Origin: Parapedobacter indicus
Lineage (GTDB): Bacteria; Bacteroidota; Bacteroidia; Sphingobacteriales; Sphingobacteriaceae
Direction: 5' to 3'
NCBI RefSeq assembly: GCF_900113765.1
Contig: NZ_FOQO01000011.1
Coordinates: forward strand, 164,558 to 228,557
Length of the DNA: 64,000 bases
Below, in pieces: positions 16,710-24,629 of the stretch. Below the pieces are notes generated by a model, which had not been told where the DNA came from, did not search any database, and worked only from the letters and a program-made list of their open reading frames with translations. Position 1 is the first letter of the stretch; the number at the start of each line of letters is the position of its first letter. Both the position numbers and the translations under genes were made by a program.

Positions 16710-17585
16710 TTATATGCTTTTGATGGTAATCCCTCCAAATAGGGAAGTACCTTTTATATAGACAACTTTTTGGTCATCGTGAGGGATACCTTGCGTAAAA
16801 CGCTTGTCATCCACTTCGCCAAATACCGATACTACGTCTGAATGAATTTTCCAATGGGAAGGCACGATGATTTTTGTTCCTGCGAAAATCTGGAACACGT
16901 CGATTACAATGGGCTGTTGGATATCTGCCTGAATCAGGTTGATATCCGTACCGCCAAAAATATTGACCACTTCTCCACCTTGAAAGTTCTTGGAAATGAT
17001 CGTTTTTTTTACGTCGCCGAAGATCGAAGTAGACTTTAGGTAATCTTCGCTAGAAAAGCCAGCAAACTCCTCAGATTCTTCTGCTTGGCTAAATTCTTGG
17101 TTAAATGCCGGAGCCCCACCGGATGCAGGGCTGTCGGGTTGTTCGTTTACCACACGTTTATCCCATTCGTAGTAACCAGAATCATATCGTCTACGGAATC
17201 GATGACGGCGATCAAACCTTGGCGGGTGAGGACCGGTTCGCCCTTTGCCCAACAGAAGCCATAACCCGATGCCAATAATAAGAGCGGGCCAAAGAAACGG
17301 ACCGATATCAAGATCCGTTATGTTCCTGAGGAGAAAAAATGATCCGATTCCCAGTAATATATAGGATGATGGATTCCGGAAGTTGGAATTTCCACCGATA
17401 ATCAGGCCGATAACGATAAGTATCATGGGCCACATATTGCCCCAATTGAATATCCAATGGGGAAAGAGCCAACCGAGACCCAATTTCCCCGCAAGCAATA
17501 TGGCGCCGATGCCTACGATAATAATTCCCGCCCACATTCTGCCGGTATTCGGACTATTATGTGTTGGACGATGTTGCTTATTCAT
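16710..17585 (-). CDS. LiaF-like four-helix membrane protein
   Basis: 291 residues. The N-terminal half has four hydrophobic helices (about residues 17-37, 48-64, 71-88, 93-110) of the LiaI/LiaF-like transmembrane type. A basic, glycine-poor linker follows (RFDRRHRFRRRYD). The C-terminal half, about 100 residues, is a beta-rich domain with repeated IFG and VFG turns, as in LiaF/YvqF and cell wall-active antibiotic response proteins. In Bacillus, LiaF inhibits the LiaS kinase; family knowledge plus gene order suggests the same relation to the kinase encoded next to it. Start at 17585 is supported by a promoter 37 nt upstream. Confidence 0.85.
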   Translation of the reverse strand: MNKQHRPTHNSPNTGRMWAGIIIVGIGAILLAGKLGLGWLFPHWIFNWGNMWPMILIVIGLIIGGNSNFRNPSSYILLGIGSFFLLRNITDLDIGPFLWPALIIGIGLWLLLGKGRTGPHPPRFDRRHRFRRRYDSGYYEWDKRVVNEQPDSPASGGAPAFNQEFSQAEESEEFAGFSSEDYLKSTSIFGDVKKTIISKNFQGGEVVNIFGGTDINLIQADIQQPIVIDVFQIFAGTKIIVPSHWKIHSDVVSVFGEVDDKRFTQGIPHDDQKVVYIKGTSLFGGITIKSI

Positions 17586-17628
17586 GATATATGGTTAAAA
17601 TATTTTACGTGCAAAAGAAATACTTGTT

Positions 17629-17660
17629 CAAAGGTATATGGATTCGATGCGTTCTGCAAG
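17629..17660 (-). promoter_or_regulatory. promoter of the LiaF-like/LytS/LytTR operon
   Basis: Minus strand: CTTG (17660-17657), 20-nt spacer, TACCTTTG (17636-17629). This fits the Bacteroidota consensus. Transcription would start near 17622, about 37 nt before the ATG. Confidence 0.7.
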
Positions 17661-17756
17661 TCCGATTAGGTGACGGATCACTTTTTCTCGGTGAATTGCC
17701 GGTTTATTTCGGTGAAAAAGTAGCTAAAAATATTTTTTTACAATTTAAGGGAAAGA

Positions 17757-17789
17757 TTTGCATTAATAAACTAAATTCTTTTATATTTA
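17757..17789 (+). promoter_or_regulatory. likely promoter of the PUR-family gene
   Basis: TTTG (17757-17760), 21-nt spacer, TATATTTA (17782-17789). It has one mismatch in the last base of the -7 box. Transcription would start near 17796, about 30 nt before the ATG. Confidence 0.5.
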
Positions 17790-17826
17790 TCCCGATTCTG
17801 ACAACAAGAAATAAATAAGCTTAACA

Positions 17827-18165
17827 ATGGGAGATTTTGACAACAAAGAGCGTGAGGAGGTTTTTTCAAAAAAGGTAAGGGCAGGTAAGCGCACTTATTT
17901 TTTCGATGTAAAGGCAACGCGATCCAATGATTATTACATTACGATCACGGAGAGCAAGAAGCGGTTTGAGGATGGCGTATTCATCAAACATAAAATATTC
18001 CTGTATAAAGAGGATTTTGAAAAATTTGCGGAAGGGCTGAGCGATGTCGTTGATTACATTAAGGATCATCAGGAGGTCGTTGAAAAGCGCTACGAACCCG
18101 GTTTTGAAGGCAATGGCGTGGGGGTGGCAGACGACGCAGATTCCAAAGACGACTTTTCTTATTAG
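17827..18165 (+). CDS. PUR-alpha-like DNA/RNA-binding protein (DUF3276)
   Basis: 112-residue protein matching the DUF3276/PUR family of Bacteroidota. It has an acidic start, then a single PUR repeat with FSKKVRAGKRTYFFDVKAT, DYYITITESKK and the IFLYKEDFEKFAEGL segment, ending in an acidic tail. PUR repeats bind single-stranded nucleic acid with GGN motifs; a bacterial homologue (Borrelia BpuR) is a nucleic-acid-binding regulator. The role in this group is not settled. It is monocistronic, with a promoter upstream and an intrinsic terminator 26 nt downstream. Confidence 0.9.
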   Translation: MGDFDNKEREEVFSKKVRAGKRTYFFDVKATRSNDYYITITESKKRFEDGVFIKHKIFLYKEDFEKFAEGLSDVVDYIKDHQEVVEKRYEPGFEGNGVGVADDADSKDDFSY

Positions 18166-18190
18166 CCAATAGGTGATCGTATTATCATAG

Positions 18191-18219
18191 AAAGCCTTGC
18201 ATTCCTGTGAGGCTTTTTT
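18191..18219 (+). terminator. intrinsic terminator after the PUR-family gene
   Basis: AAAGCCT (18191-18197), 12-nt loop, AGGCTTT (18210-18216) running into a T tract to 18219. Confidence 0.8.
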
Positions 18220-18243
18220 AGTATCTACTAAGTTTTTTCAGTT

Positions 18244-19101
18244 ATGCGTTGGAAAGGTGGCAGACAAAGTGACAATTTTGAGGATCGCCGGGGGATGTCT
18301 TCCGGAGGAAAACTTGCATTAGGCGGCGTTGGCGGCATCATTGTGCTCATCGTTGGGTTATTGCTGGGTGGCGATCCGCAGCAGATGCTGGAACAGTTGC
18401 AAACCGGTACTCAGACAACGGAGGGACCGGTTGAAATCAGTGCCGAAGAAGCAGAACTCACCGAGTTTGTGAAGGTGGTTCATGCCAGTACGGAAGACGT
18501 GTGGCAAACGATTTTTCGCTCCCAAGGGCAGGAATTCCGGCCGAATACCTTGGTACTTTACCGGGATCAGACACCCACGGATGGATGCGGTATGGGCGCT
18601 TCTGCGTACGGTCCGTTTTATTGCCCCGCCGATGAAAAGGTATATATCGATCTCAGTTTCAATGACGAACTGCATGAGCGTTTTGGTGCCACGGGTGATT
18701 TTGCGATGGCCTACGTCCTGGCGCACGAGGTGGGGCATCACATTCAGAAGTTAACCGGAGCGATGGATCAGGTAAATGCGGCCAGACAGCGGCTTAGTGA
18801 AGTTCAGTATAATAAGCTACAGGTGATGCTGGAGCTGCAAGCTGATTTTTACGCTGGTGTGTGGGCACATCATTCCAATAAAAATTCAGATGTTTACCTG
18901 GAGTACGACGATATCCGGGAGGGGATGGAGGCCGCGGCGGCGGTTGGCGATGACCGGTTACAGATGCAGTCGCAGGGACATGTGGTGCCCGAAGCATTCA
19001 CCCATGGTACTTCTGAGCAGCGGGCTTATTGGTTCAAAAAGGGATTTGATACGGGTGATATGCAACAGGGAGATACGTTTACTGATCCGAGTTTGCAATA
19101 A
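18244..19101 (+). CDS. YpfJ-type neutral zinc metallopeptidase, membrane anchored
   Basis: 285 residues. A short basic N-terminus (MRWKGGRQSDNFEDRRG) precedes one membrane helix (about residues 26-42), and the rest is extracytoplasmic. The zincin motif HEVGHHIQ (about residue 161) and the downstream ELQADFYAGVWAHH, which supplies the third zinc ligand, are characteristic of the neutral zinc metallopeptidase family (YpfJ/KPN_02809). SAYGPFYCPADEKVYIDLSF is the family's substrate-cleft strand. Substrate unknown. Monocistronic. Confidence 0.92.
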   Translation: MRWKGGRQSDNFEDRRGMSSGGKLALGGVGGIIVLIVGLLLGGDPQQMLEQLQTGTQTTEGPVEISAEEAELTEFVKVVHASTEDVWQTIFRSQGQEFRPNTLVLYRDQTPTDGCGMGASAYGPFYCPADEKVYIDLSFNDELHERFGATGDFAMAYVLAHEVGHHIQKLTGAMDQVNAARQRLSEVQYNKLQVMLELQADFYAGVWAHHSNKNSDVYLEYDDIREGMEAAAAVGDDRLQMQSQGHVVPEAFTHGTSEQRAYWFKKGFDTGDMQQGDTFTDPSLQ

Positions 19102-19105
19102 GTAA

Positions 19106-20086
19106 CTATTGAATCAGTAGGTTACATCCCCGGATGTCACTTTGATCGAAACGCCCCAGTACTTCAAAATGGCCCTCGGAATGCGTTTTCCCGAGGTCTT
19201 GGGTGGCGATGAACGCGCAGGATTGCATGTTGGCCAGGTCGATCACATTAATGCCCCCCGTTAACCCTTCTGGAAGGGTGCAAAAGGGGTCGTTCGTATC
19301 GCGGACGACAATTTTCATCCATGGAGGACCGCAAAATAAACCATTTCCTGTCGAATAGGCTTGTGATAGCAGTTCGGTCATGCCATACTCCGAGTGTATG
19401 GATGCCACGTTAAACCCCGCGCAAAGCAGTTCATGTACTTCTTCCCGGACCATTTCCCGTCTGCGGCCCTTCATGCCGCCCGTTTCCATGACCAAAAGCC
19501 CGGGAAAATCCATTCGGTATTTTTCCACAAAATCTAACAATGCATACGTAACGCCAATCAGCAATGTTTTACTACCTTTTGCTTTCAACTGCTCCAAAGC
19601 GTCAAATAATGCTGCATGGTCATACAGGAAATAGCCGCTCAACGGGTCCTTGCTTTGGTGGATCAAATCGTTCACCATGTAGATAAGCGACGATCCCTCC
19701 CGTTCGGCATAAGCGGGGAGGAGCGCCAAGATGGTCCAATCTTCGGCAGATCCGTAGCAGCGCGTAAATGCCGTGCGGAAACTTTTTTCATAAATAGCCA
19801 CGTCGGCAACGAAGTGTTTGCTTTGCACACTGCCCGTAGTGCCCGAGCTGCTGAAGACCACCTGCGGCTCCCGATTTACGGACAAGATCGTATGCTTTTT
19901 GAAAAACTCAATAGGTAAAAAAGGGATATCTTCTGGCTGTTTGATGAGATCCGTATTTACACCCAGCAAGGCGAGGTACTTGGCATACACTGCGCAATGG
20001 CGGGACTGATACCGAAAGATTTCCAGGCAGCTATCGTCAAACTCCTGCGGTGAAGCAATGGAAAATATGTGATCTGCCGATAACAT
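19106..20086 (-). CDS. LuxE/PaaK-like acyl-activating enzyme
   Basis: 326 residues, a short member of the adenylate-forming superfamily related to LuxE acyl-protein synthetase and phenylacetate-CoA ligase. The phosphate loop SSSGTTGSVQSKH (about residue 80) and the motif SEYGMTEL (about residue 236) are clear. It lacks the full C-terminal lid of standard acyl-CoA ligases, as LuxE proteins do. It follows fabG by 12 nt on the minus strand, so it probably acts on an acyl chain made or reduced by that enzyme. This could be for a lipid or pigment pathway; that is inference. Confidence 0.8.
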   Translation of the reverse strand: MLSADHIFSIASPQEFDDSCLEIFRYQSRHCAVYAKYLALLGVNTDLIKQPEDIPFLPIEFFKKHTILSVNREPQVVFSSSGTTGSVQSKHFVADVAIYEKSFRTAFTRCYGSAEDWTILALLPAYAEREGSSLIYMVNDLIHQSKDPLSGYFLYDHAALFDALEQLKAKGSKTLLIGVTYALLDFVEKYRMDFPGLLVMETGGMKGRRREMVREEVHELLCAGFNVASIHSEYGMTELLSQAYSTGNGLFCGPPWMKIVVRDTNDPFCTLPEGLTGGINVIDLANMQSCAFIATQDLGKTHSEGHFEVLGRFDQSDIRGCNLLIQ

Positions 20087-20098
20087 GCGTATGAACCG

Positions 20099-20842
20099 TT
20101 ACAGCATTCCGCCACACACGGAAAGTACCTGCCCATTGATGTACGAAGCAAGGTCAGATGCGAGAAATAGACAGGCGTTAGCCACGTCTTCAGTCTCTCC
20201 AGCTCGTTTCAGCGGGATGTTTTGCTCCCAACCTTCCACAACCTTCGGGTCCAGTACATCCGTCATTTCCGTGCGGATAAATCCCGGTGCAATGACATTG
20301 GTGCGGATGTTGCGCGATCCCAATTCTTTGGCTACCGATTTGGAAAAACCAATGATGCCTGCTTTTGAGGCGGCGTAATTGGCTTGTCCGGCGTTTCCCT
20401 GTACGCCCACCACGGAGCTCATGTTGATGAATACGCCTTTGCGGTTTTTCATCATGATTTTGGAAGCCGCCTTCGTGACGTTAAACACAGATTTCAAGTT
20501 TACTTGGAGTACGTCGTCCCATTGATCTTCGGTCATCCGGAGCAACAAACCATCCTTGGTAATTCCGGCATTGTTGATCACCGCATCCAGGGTTCCAAAT
20601 TCTGATACAATATCGCTGATTAATTTTTCGGCTTCGTCAAAAATGGACGCATCAGACCGATAGCCTTTTATTTTAGTGCCATGAACCAGAAGCTCCTTTT
20701 CAAGGGCTTCTCCTTTCTCTACAGACGATAGGTAGGTAAATGCCACATTTGCACCGTGCATGGCAAATGTTTCCGCTATTTTCCGGCCAATTCCTTTGGA
20801 TGCACCGGTAATTAGTGCTGTTTTTCCTTCGAGTAGTTTCAT
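20099..20842 (-). CDS. fabG: 3-oxoacyl-[acyl-carrier-protein] reductase
   Basis: 247-residue short-chain dehydrogenase that reduces 3-oxoacyl-ACP with NADPH. Visible: the cofactor turn GASKGIG (residue 14 on), NNAG, the catalytic Ser in NMSSVVG, the YxxxK pair in YAASKAG, and IAPGFIRTEMT. Closest in pattern to FabG (the family's C-terminal VLSVCGGML is typical). A -7 box (TAAGTTTG, minus strand 20881-20874) lies about 32 nt upstream of the ATG. It is followed closely by the LuxE-like gene, so it may serve a dedicated acyl pathway rather than bulk fatty acid synthesis. Confidence 0.9.
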   Translation of the reverse strand: MKLLEGKTALITGASKGIGRKIAETFAMHGANVAFTYLSSVEKGEALEKELLVHGTKIKGYRSDASIFDEAEKLISDIVSEFGTLDAVINNAGITKDGLLLRMTEDQWDDVLQVNLKSVFNVTKAASKIMMKNRKGVFINMSSVVGVQGNAGQANYAASKAGIIGFSKSVAKELGSRNIRTNVIAPGFIRTEMTDVLDPKVVEGWEQNIPLKRAGETEDVANACLFLASDLASYINGQVLSVCGGML

Positions 20843-21141
20843 TCGTTCTATATGCTATTACAAGGTATGAGCGCAAACTTAGAAAAAAATACCGACCTGT
20901 CATTGCAATTTAAATTATTGTAATCCTTTTACGAAAGCCTACGATACACAGCACTTGCAAGGTACGGTTGGATATGGCAGATACCAGTATGTCGAACAAT
21001 CCTGTGTTGGTGAACGATGTAGACAAACGTATGGCTGTGGAGCTTGGGTGGTTTGCTGTATTAACGGCGATTTTTTGTTGGTAGTTTTGTGTATATTTCC
21101 GCTATAAAAGTTGTCTTTCAGTGGCAGCCGAGTAGATCGAC

Positions 21142-21189
21142 AATTCGCTTTTATATTCAACGCGATTATATTGCATATAAAAGCGAATT
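21142..21189. repeat. perfect 15-bp inverted repeat in the pirin promoter (candidate operator)
   Basis: AATTCGCTTTTATAT (21142-21156) and its exact reverse complement (21175-21189), separated by 18 bp. The right arm fills the spacer between the -33 TTG and the -7 box of the pirin promoter and the left arm lies just upstream. Arm centres are 33 bp apart, close to three helical turns. Confidence 0.7.
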
Positions 21190-21201
21190 TATCTAAGTTT
21201 G
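21171..21201 (+). promoter_or_regulatory. promoter of the pirin gene
   Basis: TTG (21171-21173), 20-nt spacer, TAAGTTTG (21194-21201). Transcription would start near 21208, about 18 nt before the ATG. Confidence 0.75.
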
Positions 21202-21225
21202 ACGTGATGTCTCAACTGTAAATTT

Positions 21226-22140
21226 ATGCTTGATATCGTTATAGAAACCCGGCAGGCCGAAATTGCACCAGGTTTTGCCGTTAAGCGTATACTTCCCTAC
21301 CGGCTTCGGAGAATGGTGGGGCCGTTTATTTTCATGGATCATGGTGGTCCGGTGAATATCCCTGCAGCGCCAGTAAACAATTTAGATGTGCTGCCGCATC
21401 CGCATATTGGCCTATCCACAGTCAGCTATTTATTCAGTGGTCATGTAACCCATAGGGATAGTCTTGGCGTGGAGCAGGTGATAAAACCCGGTGAGGTCAA
21501 CTGGATGACTGCCGGGAAAGGCATTGCGCACAGCGAACGATTTGAAGATCCGGCGATGCTGAACGGAGGAGAATTGGAAATGATACAAACATGGGTGGCA
21601 CTCCCCGAAAAGGATGAAGAAAGTGACCCCTCCTTTAGCAACTACAAGGCCGAACAATTGCCCGTTTTTACGGACAAAGGTGTTTGGATGCGTTTGATTG
21701 CAGGCGATGCCTACGGCTTGAAAAGTAATGTCAGCACACATTCCCCGTTGTTCTATGTGCATGTCGCATTGGAGCCGGGTGCTCGTTTTGGTCTGCCTAC
21801 AGGACATAGCGAAAGAGGGGCATACATTGCTCGGGGCAGCGTCGAAGTAAGCGGGATTACTTATACAGCAGGACAGCTATTGGTATTCACCAAGGGGGTT
21901 GATCCGTTGATTATTGCCCGCGAGCAAACTACATTGATGCTGCTTGGTGGAGAACATCTGGGCGAACGGCATATTTGGTGGAATTTCGTTTCCAGTAGAA
22001 AGGAGCGGATCGAGCAAGCTAAGGAGGACTGGAAACAAGGGCGTATTGTGTTGCCGCCAATGGATAACGAAACGTATATACCCTTGCCAGAAGGCCGCGG
22101 CAAATCCTCAAATGATCCGCCCCCCAATGCGCTTTCTTGA
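21226..22140 (+). CDS. pirin family protein (bicupin)
   Basis: 304-residue cupin protein. The N-terminal cupin has the pirin signature with metal ligands: the two His of HPHIGLSTVSYLF, the His of GHVTHRDS, and a Glu in AHSERFEDP. FIFMDHGGP and NWMTAGKGIAHSE are typical. A second cupin follows from about residue 170 without obvious ligands. Bacterial pirins include quercetin 2,3-dioxygenase-like enzymes and redox-linked regulators, so the activity cannot be assigned. Its promoter carries a striking inverted repeat, suggesting dedicated control, perhaps by stress or aromatic compounds. Confidence 0.92.
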   Translation: MLDIVIETRQAEIAPGFAVKRILPYRLRRMVGPFIFMDHGGPVNIPAAPVNNLDVLPHPHIGLSTVSYLFSGHVTHRDSLGVEQVIKPGEVNWMTAGKGIAHSERFEDPAMLNGGELEMIQTWVALPEKDEESDPSFSNYKAEQLPVFTDKGVWMRLIAGDAYGLKSNVSTHSPLFYVHVALEPGARFGLPTGHSERGAYIARGSVEVSGITYTAGQLLVFTKGVDPLIIAREQTTLMLLGGEHLGERHIWWNFVSSRKERIEQAKEDWKQGRIVLPPMDNETYIPLPEGRGKSSNDPPPNALS

Positions 22141-22259
22141 CCAATTTTATAATAAAGAGTTCCAACTAGGTCCTGGTTTACTTGCTTTATTTATTGTGCT
22201 CCCGAAAGCAAGATAAAACAAAACCTGCCACTGCTTGTCTTACGGGAAAGACCGCGCAT

Positions 22260-22403
22260 ATGACAGACAATAAAAATAAACCCTACGAACTATGCTATCT
22301 GCAGGAGAAATTCGGCGTCAGCCCTGAAGGGGTACAGGCAACGATGGATGCCCCGGGCAACGACCGCGACAAAGTGGAACAGTACCTCAAACAGAAGCGG
22401 TGA
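22260..22403 (+). CDS. DUF3606 small protein
   Basis: 47-residue polar protein starting at ATG 22260 (MTDNKNKPYELCYLQEKF). The YELCYLQEKFGVSPEGVQATM core and the ending KVEQYLKQK match DUF3606, a one-domain family of unknown function common in Bacteroidota and Proteobacteria. A longer frame opens at 22182, but the extra N-terminus has no family character. Its stop overlaps the GTG start of the AlkB-like gene by 4 nt, indicating translational coupling. Confidence 0.75.
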   Translation: MTDNKNKPYELCYLQEKFGVSPEGVQATMDAPGNDRDKVEQYLKQKR

Positions 22404-22975
22404 ATCACCAGGGGACGTTATTTCCCGAGCCGCAACGTATGCCAGATGGGTTCACCTATCAAGATGAGTTTCTGGAGGCCGAGGAAGAGCAGGATTTGCT
22501 ACGGATAGTCGCTAATGAAGTACTCCATCCCATGGTGTTCCGTGGCTTTGAGGCGAAGCGTAAGGTGAAAAGCTACGGCTATCATTACCATTTCGACAGC
22601 CGGACGATCACCGAAGGGGTACCGATTCCGGAAGGGTACCGTTGGCTGCTGGAAAAAGTGGCGACCGCGGTTAGCCTGCCGAACACGGCCTTGAAAGAAT
22701 TGCTGGTTACCGAATACCCACCTGGGTCGGTCATTAACTGGCATCGCGACGCACCCCCGTTTGAACTCATCATCGGCATTTCCCTACAGTCCGATTGCAC
22801 GTTCCGCTTCCGGCCATACGATTCGGACAAACGTACGCGACGGTCGGTAATCGGCTTTCCACTCAGGCGTCGGTCCATGTATGTGATGAGCCGCGAATCG
22901 CGCAATGAATGGGAGCATAGCACCGCGCCGGTTCAGACGACACGTTACTCCCTGACGATACGGACGCTACGGTGA
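22400..22975 (+). CDS. AlkB-like 2-oxoglutarate/Fe(II)-dependent dioxygenase
   Basis: 191 residues beginning at GTG 22400, which overlaps the preceding stop (GTGA). Family features: YGYHYHFDSRTI, EYPPGSVINWHRDAPPF with the HxD iron ligands (about residue 115), SDCTFRFRP, and the C-terminal RYSLTIRTLR, whose first Arg binds 2-oxoglutarate. The third ligand is likely the His in EWEHSTAPV. This group of short AlkB homologues is thought to repair alkylated nucleic acid, but targets differ. Pairing with DUF3606 is notable. Confidence 0.88.
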   Translation: MNHQGTLFPEPQRMPDGFTYQDEFLEAEEEQDLLRIVANEVLHPMVFRGFEAKRKVKSYGYHYHFDSRTITEGVPIPEGYRWLLEKVATAVSLPNTALKELLVTEYPPGSVINWHRDAPPFELIIGISLQSDCTFRFRPYDSDKRTRRSVIGFPLRRRSMYVMSRESRNEWEHSTAPVQTTRYSLTIRTLR

Positions 22976-23133
22976 TTCCAGTTCTTCAAAGCTTTTTGCG
23001 CATTTTAGTAAGGATAGTACCTGCACTAGTCAGTTTTAACACGATTATATTCTTCCGATTTCTCCACTACCTTACGACTAGCCGAGCCAGGGTTATCTTC
23101 TTAAGAGCTAACTTCCAGCTTATACCTTTTAAG

Positions 23134-23475
23134 AATGTGCGTTCAATAATCGAAGATAAAAAAGGCAATATTTGGCTCGGTGGCGATGATGGACTTTGGC
23201 GCTATGACGGCAGTATATTTACTAATTTTACACAGCAGTTTGTTGGCTATGTTTACGAAGATACAAATGGAGACATCTGGATTAGTTCAGAAAGTGATAG
23301 AACGAAAAGTCCCGGCTGGACGCTTTCCCGCTATACGGAAAAGTGGTTAGCAAATCATGCGACTTTACCCGAAATAATAACGACGAATGAAGGAATTATC
23401 TTTGGAATTCTGGAAGCGGATAATGGAAGTATTTGGTTTGGTACTTTACATGGGGTTATGACGAAAAAGCCATAA
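23134..23475 (+). pseudogene. remnant of a two-component-regulator propeller (Reg_prop) protein
   Basis: The frame contains Reg_prop propeller blades: SIIEDKKGNIWLGGDDGLWR, then EDTNGDIWISSE and EADNGSIWFGTLHGV. These are typical of secreted beta-propeller or hybrid sensor proteins, which are much longer. There is no signal peptide or good start; the open frame upstream to 22972 has no domain character. At the end, the frame shifts after LHGV: the expected RYDGKT-like continuation (YDEKA) appears in another frame from about 23456. Base composition is more AT-rich than in the neighbours. Best read as a truncated and frameshifted leftover. Confidence 0.6.
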
Positions 23476-23552
23476 TTGGCGCGCTATTGTCCCAAACGAA
23501 CACAACCGATTTACTATATAGACCTGCGGTCCCGTTACCCTTCCTTCGGGTT

Positions 23553-23684
23553 CTATCCCCATATGTCCTGCATATACTTCGGTAAAAAGGCCGAAAAGTG
23601 AGACTTTAGCGAAGGGTAGGCGGCTACATCGCGGAAGAAAGGTTGCTTTATTAGGTGTGCGATTCGCTGATCGAGATGAATATT
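23553..23684 (-). pseudogene. possible C-terminal remnant of an unidentified gene
   Basis: Within the 332-nt stretch between the Reg_prop remnant and cysE, the minus strand reads as about 43 sense codons with protein-like composition (for example FFRDVAAYPSLKSHFSAFLP), ending at TAG 23555-23553. An upstream in-frame stop and no start codon make it incomplete. I do not recognise the family. It suggests this locus has lost DNA on both strands. Confidence 0.25.
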
Positions 23685-23782
23685 TTACGTGATATCCTGA
23701 TGCTGACGCGCGTAGACAATTATTTTATTGTAATAATTAAACGATACTGTTGTCAAGCTGCAAATTATTTGCGTCCTTAGCA

Positions 23783-23796
23783 TGCCAACAATGGCA
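23783..23796. promoter_or_regulatory. short inverted repeat before cysE (possible operator)
   Basis: TGCCA-acaa-TGGCA, centred 18 bp before the cysE ATG. Five-bp arms are weak evidence, but the position between the likely promoter and the start would suit a repressor. Confidence 0.3.
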
Positions 23797-23807
23797 ACAC
23801 GTAAACA

Positions 23808-24620
23808 ATGAACGACGACTTTTTTAGTCAATTATACCGTAAACAACAAGAGATTAATGACGTACCTCCCAACGGCGTAATTGCAGGGTGGGCGTTGGGT
23901 TTGCTAGACTTGCTGTTTCCGGAACGCCAAACGCATCCCAACCGGACGATTGACCAGCTTAAGACACAATTTAGGCAATCTGAAAAAGAACTGATCGGTA
24001 TTCTGAATAGAACCAAGGCGTGCGAGGATTGCAATAATGGCTTGGTTGTGACCCAATTTTATAGCTCCCTTCCCGAACTACAACGGATGATGTATACCGA
24101 TGCATCGGCGATTTATGAAGGCGATCCGGCAGCAACCAGTCAGTTTGAGGTAATCCGTACGTATCCGGGCTTTTTAGCGATAGCACTCTATCGCCTAGCA
24201 CACCAGCTGATGGTGCTGGATGTACCGCTTCTACCACGTATCCTGACGGAATATGGGCATTCGCAAACCGGTATTGATATCCATCCGGCTGCGCAGATCG
24301 GGGAGTATTTCTGTATTGACCACGGTACCGGGGTGGTTATCGGAGAAACTGCAGTCATCGGCAATCAGGTGAAGATCTATCAGGGAGTGACACTGGGAGC
24401 GATGAGTGTTGAAAAGATTTTGGCAAATACGAGGCGTCATCCCACGATACAAGATCGGGTGATTATTTATGCCGGAGCGACCATCTTGGGGGGCGATACC
24501 GTCATTGGCCACGATAGTGTAATTGGAGGTAATGTATGGCTGACAGCAAGTATTCCGCCGCATTCCACGGCCTATCATCAGTCTACAGTGAAAATTGTCG
24601 ATACCAAAGCAACTCACTAG
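23808..24620 (+). CDS. cysE: serine O-acetyltransferase
   Basis: First committed step of cysteine synthesis: acetyl-CoA plus serine gives O-acetylserine. 270 residues, with an N-terminal helical domain (1-140) and a left-handed beta-helix of hexapeptide repeats (about 155-255). The motifs are HPAAQIGEYFCIDHGTGVVI, with the catalytic Asp-His pair, then GETAVIGN, and VTLGAMSV. The N-terminal domain is longer than in EpsC-type enzymes, and DPAATSQFEVIRTYPGFLAI is the typical SAT linker. cysM starts 9 nt downstream, so the two act together. Confidence 0.93.
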   Translation: MNDDFFSQLYRKQQEINDVPPNGVIAGWALGLLDLLFPERQTHPNRTIDQLKTQFRQSEKELIGILNRTKACEDCNNGLVVTQFYSSLPELQRMMYTDASAIYEGDPAATSQFEVIRTYPGFLAIALYRLAHQLMVLDVPLLPRILTEYGHSQTGIDIHPAAQIGEYFCIDHGTGVVIGETAVIGNQVKIYQGVTLGAMSVEKILANTRRHPTIQDRVIIYAGATILGGDTVIGHDSVIGGNVWLTASIPPHSTAYHQSTVKIVDTKATH

Positions 24621-24629
24621 ATAATAGTT

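Larger units (their letters stand above)
20843..21225. other. 383-nt divergent intergenic region between fabG and the pirin gene
   Basis: No convincing gene in either direction. The fabG-proximal end has a -7 box (minus strand 20881-20874) without a clear -33 box. The pirin-proximal end has a promoter and a 15-bp inverted repeat, listed separately. Nothing is recognised in the middle, about 20,940-21,120. Confidence 0.6.

Noticed and set aside
20939..21160. 73-codon minus-strand frame between fabG and pirin
   Set aside because: Composition is not protein-like and there is no conserved pattern. It overlaps the pirin operator region.
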